Source: Amia ocellicauda
Lineage: Eukaryota; Chordata; Actinopteri; Amiiformes; Amiidae
DNA: 64,000 nt
Reading direction: 5' to 3'
Assembly: GCF_036373705.1 (NCBI RefSeq)
Contig: NC_089855.1
Location: 13,047,719-13,111,718, forward strand
Part shown: piece after piece, positions 56,801 through 64,000 of the stretch
Layout: each line of letters starts with the position of its first letter
Position numbering within the stretch: the stretch's first letter is position 1
The notes under the pieces: generated by a model
The model's database searches: none
The model's input: the letters and a program-made list of their open reading frames with translations, nothing else
Told to the model about the DNA's origin: nothing
Translations under genes and position numbers: made by a program

Positions 56801-59800
56801 CACATAAAACTAGGTTATATATGTATCAAATCACAGAAACTTGTGGCAGTGGTTCTCTTGGTATTCCCTTTAGAAAAAGGAAATTGAGCATTATTTCCTT
56901 TTTATATATAGGCTAAACCAGACAGACAAGATTGAAGGAGGCTTTTAGAATGGAGAGGTTTTCATATAAAATGAAACTGCTGTTTGATAGAAAGCAAGAG
57001 CTCCCCTAAGCAGACCATTCTCAGAAAAAATCCTTTTATTTACTCGGATACTTACTCTGAAGTCAAAGAACTTCAATTAGAATGATGTGTTCTGGGCTAT
57101 TATCATAACTCAAAAGCTTTATTATTGACAGAGAACATCTGCATTTGTGTTTCTGTGGCAATAATATCGACAAAGTCCCTTGCAAGAACAGCATATCCAA
57201 ACTATGCACACATCTGTAAGTCTGTACAGCTGTTACTTTTGCAGTAAATTAAAATTAAACATGCTACAGAAGAGTCTTTGAAATAGTAATTTTCTTCTTT
57301 AGCTGGTTTAGCTTTAGAAATTACAGAAAAAAAGTAATTTAAAAGCAGTCCAGTCAAGTTGTTTATTTGATCTGGGTTGATATTCAAGAATAGAGATGAG
57401 CAGTGTGTTTTGCTCAAATCACAGGCATTTTTGTAGGTAATTGGCCTTGCAAATTACACAGATCAGGGAGGAGATTAAGTATGTTGTTCTTTTAAGTAGA
57501 GTTCAGCCCTCGACACATGCTTCCTATTTACTCTCGTGCCACTAACCTCACTATGTCTTTTTCTTGTGGCCAAAAAACAAAATAGTAGAAATGAATAGGG
57601 AAGAGGAACTTCAAGTGTTTATCACTGTACAGTATTATATATTCATTAATTTCAGTCTCCACTGGGTTCATTCATTGGCCACTTAGGACACCTCAAGCCT
57701 TTTTTTTTTATTGTCTCCTGCCCTGGTTCTGGTAAACTACTGGTCCTTGCTTTTTGCAGTCCGATGACGCTCTTAATTACTTCAGTTGGCTCAGCTGGCT
57801 TAATGTGTCAGGATTACTTGATCTAAATGTGCTACCTGAAGATGCAAAGCTGCAGGGCGGGGGCCCACTGAGGTCAAAGTGTGACACATGGGCTATAGAC
57901 CATATCAACATGCCTTATTGTTAGACCTCCTTTTGGTATAAATTTGTTGTAAATTGACCAAACCGTGATTATTCAGTTAAAATTAAACGTTGATAACCTT
58001 AAAAGGAAATGATAGTGACTTGGAGAACATGACATTTCCACACCTTTTAAAGTCAGCCAGATCTCTCTCTAGATCCATTTATATATAATATCAGCCATTT
58101 TGCTCAAAACCTAAAACATTGGCTGTTTAGTTTGCATTTGAAAATTTGAGATTTCCCACAGAAACACTCTAAAATGTAATCATAAGCTGATCTGCTGGGT
58201 TTTTGTGAATTGACCCAGTGGCTCAATGGCTAGTGATTATGAATACTATTACTTAACCTGCTTACTGGGCTGCTTAACCATCTGTCTGCTATATGAACAG
58301 TATTTGGAAAAGCCTAATGTGGTGATGGCCTCATCTCATTCTTTGTATGCATTTGGATCACATTATCAGTGATGCTGGATAAAGCAACATCTGCACAGAC
58401 TTTGAGTTTAGTGTTACGAAAGACAGTTCAAAGGGAATCTGCATTTATTTGTTATTGATAATGTCTGTATGGCAATTTCTGCACTGCTTCTTCTGTTTTG
58501 CAAAATCTCTTCACATTAAACCATGACTGAGGTAAAAGTTTGTAATTTGAAATTCATGGGTAGGTCAAAGAGTTGATTTGGTCTAAGCCTTAGTCATGCC
58601 ACACTTGCTTTAATCTATTGTGCTCATTTTCTAAAACAAAGATTGGAACCTCTAGTGGCACCCTGTAAGAATACTACTAGAAAAGGGATATATGCAATTT
58701 AAAAATAGTCCTGCTCATTTTCAAGTTCCTTTTGCTTAAAGTCAGTTCCAGATGTTCTTCAGTTGCAGAATTGGAAAGCTAAACTCTTTTTCAGCCCGTC
58801 TTCTTTCTCGCTGCTCTGTGCTTTGCCTGATCTTGCAAACAAACTTGTCTGATCTTGGTGATTCCACTGAGGTGTGTAGGAACACACATTATAAAATTGA
58901 CTCTTCTAATGTGGAATAAAATCATTTTTGAGAGGCTGAATGACTTCCCAGCAGATTTGGTGCTCAGCTGGAAATATCGTATTGTTCACGTTGTATAAAC
59001 TATTTACATGGATACAACACAGGGCAGAATTCACTGCAATGGTACTCTAATTTCTATTCAATATGTAGAGGAAATTGGTTCCCTGCAGAGATGTTGTGTC
59101 ATGTGTTTGTAGGCTGTTTACAATGTTTTGAGGTTTTCAGAATGATCATTATTCAGTTCTAATTTCGAAATCCTTAAATTCAATGCATAAGGCTACACGT
59201 GCCTGAGCAATTGATATTTGAGAAGAGCAATATGAGTTTCTTGCTTGAAAGCTAGTTGGCAGAAAAGCAGCCCCAACCTTAATGAAAGCGTAAATTACTG
59301 GGGACTCTAACCCTAACCCTAACCCTAGCCTGGACAGAAATGTAACCCTAATTTGACAAGTAAACTTTGTTGTAGTGCACAATTTTGCTAAAACACTATA
59401 CCCTTTTAACTAACCAAAATGCAATGGTAATAATTTCTTCCTTTATCTGTAGTCCTAATTTAAGCTTCACTTGATTTGAAGTTTATAAATAGGAATTGTC
59501 CTTTTTATCGTAATTATTTTTCTTAAACCGCTTCATTTAACGGATATTGCAATTAATTTGCCTAACCTCTAAATCATATTCAGAATCTTCATTTTGACCT
59601 CTAATACTGCATTGCAGTGCTGAAGGTAGGGAGACACTTTGTACATTACATTGATAAGTTACATATACAATTTTAAGTCCTATCAACAGCTTGAACTCCA
59701 GCCCTCAGTAGAAACACAAACCTAACATTCATGGAAGTCTAGATTATTTATGGAGTATAAGCCCAACCCTAGGCTGGAACAAAAACTAGAAGAGAATACA

Positions 59801-62800
59801 CATCACACAAAAGCACAGGTGTATAGAATGTCCTGCAAATGTCAGACTGGGGGACGGATTGACAGACAGATGGGCTTTCCCTATGACATTGTTTCTGTGG
59901 ATAGACCAAAGACTTCAAATGAACATTCGTGTTTAAACTTGTCATAAAGTTAAATCATAAACAATGGCCTTCTGATGTATACATGTATAAAAACAACACA
60001 AGCAAAATCATCATGAAAGCCGAGTTCACTGTAAGCAGTAAACGTTTACTTTGAGTCAACTCAAAAGTCTGGCAGCATGGTTAGACTACTGTAGGGGGAG
60101 CAGTGGAACCTCCCTGTCGCCATATTTTCAAAGGCCAGTTTAACAGTTGAAGGCACCCTCCTGACAGTGATCTTAATGCTTAGAAAGAATAGGACAATGT
60201 TGTGATGCTCTTGCTACATGTTAACGATAGACACAAGACAGATAGTTTGCTAATCAGAATGCAGATTGTGAATGGTGGCAAAAGGCAGTCAGTGGAAGTG
60301 AGTAGCCTGGATTATTTCCAACAGGGGATTCTCATTTCGAGTTGCAGCATGTCCAATGGGAAACCATTTCCTGGGGTTGTGGGAGATGTCTGGTGGTGCT
60401 GTGCTGTATGAGTCATCCTTGATTTCTGATGAGGAAAACATACTCCTTTTTTCCATTACACAGTTCTTTGCAGTGCATAGATGCATATATTTTTGAAAAT
60501 ATTTTTTAACTGCGCAGCTCCTGTTGTAAATTCAGGCCTGTACAAATCATATTCAGATTGCTCAATCAATGAGAGGGGGGCTTAATTAAAAACCTTAGAA
60601 CATAGAGGAGTGATATCAGTGTTCATTAGGGAAAGTGGTAACCTTGAATGGAATAACCTTGTCCTTTCTTAGAAAAGCAGAATTCTTACTACATACAATT
60701 TTGTAAGTTGCATAGTGACACTGTAGTACTTTTAACAATAAGGTGAGGATTAGGTTTACACTTAGATGTGCTTCAAAGCTAAAGTAATTGCATAATCCCA
60801 TACTGTGCAATCGTAAATATGTAGTGCGCTAATTTAATTTATAAATTCAAATGCAGTTATTGTCTAACTTCCCCTGTTAACTTAGAGGCAAAGTTCCACA
60901 AATTCTGAGCTAAATTCTTGATCTTCCAAAGTACCTGAGATTTGTTGTTAGTAGAGCAGACCAGTAGGCTGATATTTGAATGTTTTTTTTTCCCTATGAT
61001 TTGAATTATGTTCCTTGCAACAAAGTGAAGAGTCTGGTTGAAAACCCTAGCATACACAACCATTTCCTATTCTCAAAATCAGGGGCAGACAGGAGAGACA
61101 AAGGAAAATTGCATTGACATTTGTAATTTTCATTTTTTGCAGCTGAAATTCAAACCACCCACTGTGGAAAATGCTGTTTGTTCTGCTCCTTTGATAAAGC
61201 ACTGCATGTTCTATAGGCACTGTATATCTTGTAACATATCAATGTTGAGAAATACATATGCACTTTTTCTAAAGGATATTTTTCTTTTAAGTTACCAATG
61301 GAATGATTAAAATGAAGAAAAGTCACTTGGTAGCTGCAGTGATAAGTTAGATGGACTGAATAAATGTCATCCTGTGAAAGTATTCCCTTAAAGGATTCAC
61401 TGTTTTTTTCCCTGAAATTAATGCGATTGTTTTTGTGCAGGCTTTGTTTTCAGACTAACCTTATTATAGTGCTCATTATGCCTTATTGTTTTAAATGCCA
61501 GGAACATTTTATGTTACCCTATTATTTTAGGGGATCTGTATATGGAACTTATGTTTCTTCAAACTTTCCTATAGACGGATGGAATAAACACAAAAATCAG
61601 CCAAGTTTCAGCACAACTATTAGAACAGCGGGGGCACATCTTTCAGGACCATCACCAGATATAAACCTCATAATGAGGTCACCCTTGCCCACTGACAAAA
61701 CATTACGACCAAAGTAAAAGTCTTTGCCAGGCACCCGCTGAGTTTTCATTCTTCTGCAATTGCTGTTCACATGACCAAGTGACAGTGTTACTTTAAATCT
61801 GATCCTTCTGGACTAAAGCATCACATAGAAGTCATATTGATGAGATTGAAATGCACATCACAGCCCAGCATTCATTAAAACTGGAACATGAAGTTGAACT
61901 GAGGCTAGAGAATAAATCAATTGAGTGTGTAAAGTAAAAACCCTCACAGTACATTCTCTTGGACAAGACTGTGTCCTTTCTGCTGTTTTGCATAGGCATC
62001 AAGCAGGCAGTGTATTTGCATTCTCAGCAGGAAGAAGCTGTGCACATGTGAGCAGAGAGCAGCTTCATCCTTCACTCTGCCTGGGCTCAGTATCCTGCAA
62101 GTGCAGGCAGGACAAGAAAGAAAGGAAACCTTACAGCTCAGAGCATCCTGTTATTTTTTAAAATATTGCAGACCAGATTGACTAAGAAATGTCTTCCCCC
62201 ACAGAACACTATGAAAGTCTTTGTCTCACTGGGTTGTAGACTCCTTGACTATTATAACAAGAATTCTATTGTACATTAATATAGAGAAACGTAACATCAT
62301 AGCCTTTGATATAAGTTTCATTGTGTGCTACAGTATCTGGAGAGAGAGACAGTTCAGTAGTAGTTTCTTGACTTTTCAAAGACCTGATGATTTGTCATTC
62401 AGCTGTATTCTGTAGACTTTTTTAAAATTTGAAGAACTGTTTAAAACATTTTTCCCTCTGCTTCTTTGCAGACATTTGATGCCAATGACCTGTTTCAGGG
62501 TCAGAACTTCAGCAAAGTCTTGAATTCCCTGGTGGCACTAAATAAAGTAACCGCAGGTAAGTTTACTGGGGTTTTCAAAAGAGGTGATAAGTAGGTCTGT
62601 TTTCAGCATATGTGAAGCCCTTTGAAATTTGTTTCTAAGGGAAATGTTAACTGAAAACACATAGGCACACACATGAACAAAGTTGGGAATTACTGAGGAT
62701 ACAAACAGTAAGACAGGAATCGGGGAGGGAATTGAATAAGGGGGGAAACATAACCTTTTAAGGGTGTTCAGCATTAAGGTTTACTTGGTGCTGTATAGGA

Positions 62801-62980
62801 ATCAGACTGCATGTTGTAATGTGGAAATCTCCTTTATATCTTTTAGATATAGGCGTGGGAAGTGACTCTGTATGTGCTCGCCACTCCTCCTCCCACCGGA
62901 TCAAGTCCTTTGATTCCCTGGGCTCACAGTCCTCCCTCAGCAGATCCTCCAAGCTTTTGCAGAACCAGTACCGCAGCTTG
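50322..62980 (+). CDS. arhgef7: ARHGEF7 (beta-PIX), coding exons 1-4; gene continues past the window
   Basis: A Rho guanine nucleotide exchange factor for Rac1/Cdc42. It couples PAK (via SH3) and GIT (via its C-terminus) at focal adhesions and synapses (family knowledge). Exons: 50322-50486, 52435-52518, 62472-62556 and 62847-62980. Together they are 468 nt encoding 156 residues in frame, all GT-AG. Exons 1-3 build the N-terminal calponin-homology domain ([46 protein letters not shown]). Exon 4 is the Ser-rich linker with [13 protein letters not shown]. The SH3, DH, PH and coiled-coil exons must lie to the right. The paralogue ARHGEF6 is less likely, given the near identity to ARHGEF7 and the ANKRD10 neighbour. 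Confidence 0.95.
50791..50829. repeat. (GT)n microsatellite
   Basis: About 18 GT units with one GC interruption in ARHGEF7 intron 1. Confidence 0.9.
52130..52265 (+). promoter_or_regulatory. GC-rich patch with ETS-like motifs in ARHGEF7 intron 1
   Basis: A local CpG-enriched block (CAGCGCCGCCGCCGCACTG, TTGCGCGCAG) followed by CACTTCCTC and CACTTCCCGG, which read as ETS sites on the minus strand. It sits 170 bp before exon 2 and could be an internal promoter or enhancer. Confidence 0.35.
52435..52518 (+). CDS. arhgef7: ARHGEF7 coding exon 2
   Basis: Encodes [18 protein letters not shown] to SFRVE, 28 codons, phase 0 at both ends. Acceptor is TGCTCAG and donor is GAG|GTGAGT. Confidence 0.94.
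57705..57880. repeat. Possible decayed palindromic element
   Basis: CTGCCCTGGTTCTGGTAAAC, a central CTCTTAATTACTTCAGTTGG and a terminal GCTGCAGGGCGGGGGCCC recall the TGTTCCAACC-family palindromes in ANKRD10 intron 3. The arms pair only in part. Confidence 0.3.
59307..59327. repeat. Short interstitial telomere-like repeat
   Basis: Three CCCTAA units in tandem. Too short to suggest a chromosome end or a fusion point. Confidence 0.7.
62472..62556 (+). CDS. arhgef7: ARHGEF7 coding exon 3
   Basis: Encodes [20 protein letters not shown] to NKVTA, the C-terminal part of the CH domain. Acceptor is TTTGCAG and donor is G|GTAAGT. Confidence 0.94.
62847..62980 (+). CDS. arhgef7: ARHGEF7 coding exon 4
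   Basis: Encodes [18 protein letters not shown], then the phosphorylatable Ser-rich linker [17 protein letters not shown] and QNQYRSL. Only 290 bp separate it from exon 3. Acceptor is CTTTTAG and donor is TTG|GTAAGT. The SH3-coding exon should follow beyond the window. Confidence 0.94.
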
Positions 62981-64000
62981 GTAAGTGCCAGGGTCCAGAT
63001 GAGCATAGACCACTCAGACACCACTTTTTTTTTTTTTTTTTGAGAAACACAGGAATATTGGAACAAATTACTATGATGAAAACCTGCCAGCTGAATGATG
63101 CCAATGCAAGCAGTATCTGCAAGAGAATCTAAATTATGCAAAATGCATTGCAGGTATGAAGGGACTCTCTCCATTCCCCACTGAAGTGCAGTCTGTGTCT
63201 CGGACAAGCTAAAGAAGCGAAACTACTCAACCACTTAATTAGAGGGAGAGAATTACACAGGCTAGACTGAGAGATCCTGATTTGAAGCTGAGCCAGGACT
63301 CTGGGGTTAGCACCCCTACTCTTATGAATAGTGCCATGGCATCTTTCAGCAGTCACAGACATTTAAATCACTGCATTTTCTAATTCCTTTCTTGAAGCAT
63401 GTGAATCTGCATAATGACAGCAAATATTTTCTTTAACAAAAAACATCTGTATTCAACTAAGAAAGCATTTAATACCCCTGGGAGAGAGAGAAAAAAAAAT
63501 AGAGGACCTGTGTTTCGCATTCATAATGAATCTGTTTGGGATGTGCTTGTAGCACTGGAATTTACACACACGTATGAATTCCCACCACCATTTCACTCAA
63601 AATAATGACTACGGTATGAAACTGTAATAGGCCAGTTTAATCAGCAGGTGTTCTTTGGCTGTTGAGGCCTGAGGAGGCCCTGGAGGCCCGAGTGCTACAC
63701 AGTTACCAAGGCTGTTGAGATGGTCTACCCCCTCCCCCGTCCAAAACCACTGGGGTCCATACTACTTTTGCTTTCCTTGCTAGTCCCCAGAGGAGATCAG
63801 TGGCCCATCAATGTTTGGATGAAGGGCTCACCTGACACCGCAGCTGAATTGCCTGGAGCAACTGTCACTTTGATTTTAGACCAGACTAATACATGTGTTT
63901 TAGGAGTATTGGGGCTGAGATGGCAGTGTTACTCTTTAGATTAAGTGTCCTCAATGAAGTGTGGTTTCCTTATTAAACTATAATGAACTAATTAGAAGCC
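62981..64000 (+). other. arhgef7: ARHGEF7 intron 4 (5' part, runs off the window)
   Basis: Non-coding sequence with a T17-19 run at about 63025-63042. No further exon is recognised before the window ends. Confidence 0.65.

Larger units (their letters stand above)
52519..62471 (+). other. arhgef7: ARHGEF7 intron 2 (about 10 kb)
   Basis: AT-rich. It holds a C17-type run (about 54812-54828), a short telomere-like (CCCTAA)3 tract (59307-59327) and a weak palindromic repeat remnant at about 57705-57880. No coding segment supported. Confidence 0.7.

Noticed and set aside
59307..59327. Telomere repeat as a sign of a chromosome end or fusion
   Set aside because: Only three units inside a gene intron; such short tracts are common by chance.

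Overview
This is vertebrate nuclear DNA, most likely from a ray-finned fish. The genes are split by canonical GT-AG introns up to about 23 kb long, the background is AT-rich, and there are CpG-rich promoter islands, microsatellites, tRNA-derived SINE pieces and many short fish-type DNA transposons. The SINE and LINE fragments resemble repeats I associate with non-teleost ray-finned fishes (sturgeon, paddlefish, gar, bowfin). That narrower placement is a weak inference.

Layout. At 1-3.6 kb, plus strand, lies the last coding exon and 3' UTR of ING1, a PHD-finger histone reader. At 5.2-9.5 kb, minus strand, is a complete six-exon RAD6-type ubiquitin-conjugating enzyme gene of 152 codons, closest to UBE2A and convergent with ING1. 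At 11.1-46.9 kb, minus strand, is complete ANKRD10 in six exons, with a 22.8 kb third intron full of transposon remnants and one stretch of decayed coding sequence. From about 50.1 kb to the window end, plus strand, are the first four coding exons of ARHGEF7 (beta-PIX), covering the CH domain and its linker. ANKRD10 and ARHGEF7 are divergent, with about 3.7 kb between their start codons.

The order ING1 - ANKRD10 - ARHGEF7 is that of human 13q34. The intact UBE2A-like gene between ING1 and ANKRD10 is not part of the human arrangement as I know it and is the most notable gene-level observation. Reconstructed exon phases close exactly: 459 nt for UBE2A-like, 1404 nt for ANKRD10, and 468 nt for the first four ARHGEF7 exons.

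The non-genic interest is a set of inverted-repeat elements. They are a 1.4 kb foldback element with arms of about 220 bp inside UBE2A-like intron 2, two families of short palindromes present in several copies, a 399-bp element with an 8-bp target duplication, an 81-bp miniature element, and an internally deleted Tc1-type transposon with its TA duplication. I found no CRISPR array, operon, prophage or other prokaryotic system. The genes have no evident joint pathway beyond chromatin/ubiquitin work (ING1, UBE2A-like) and cytoskeletal signalling (ARHGEF7); their proximity looks like inherited synteny.
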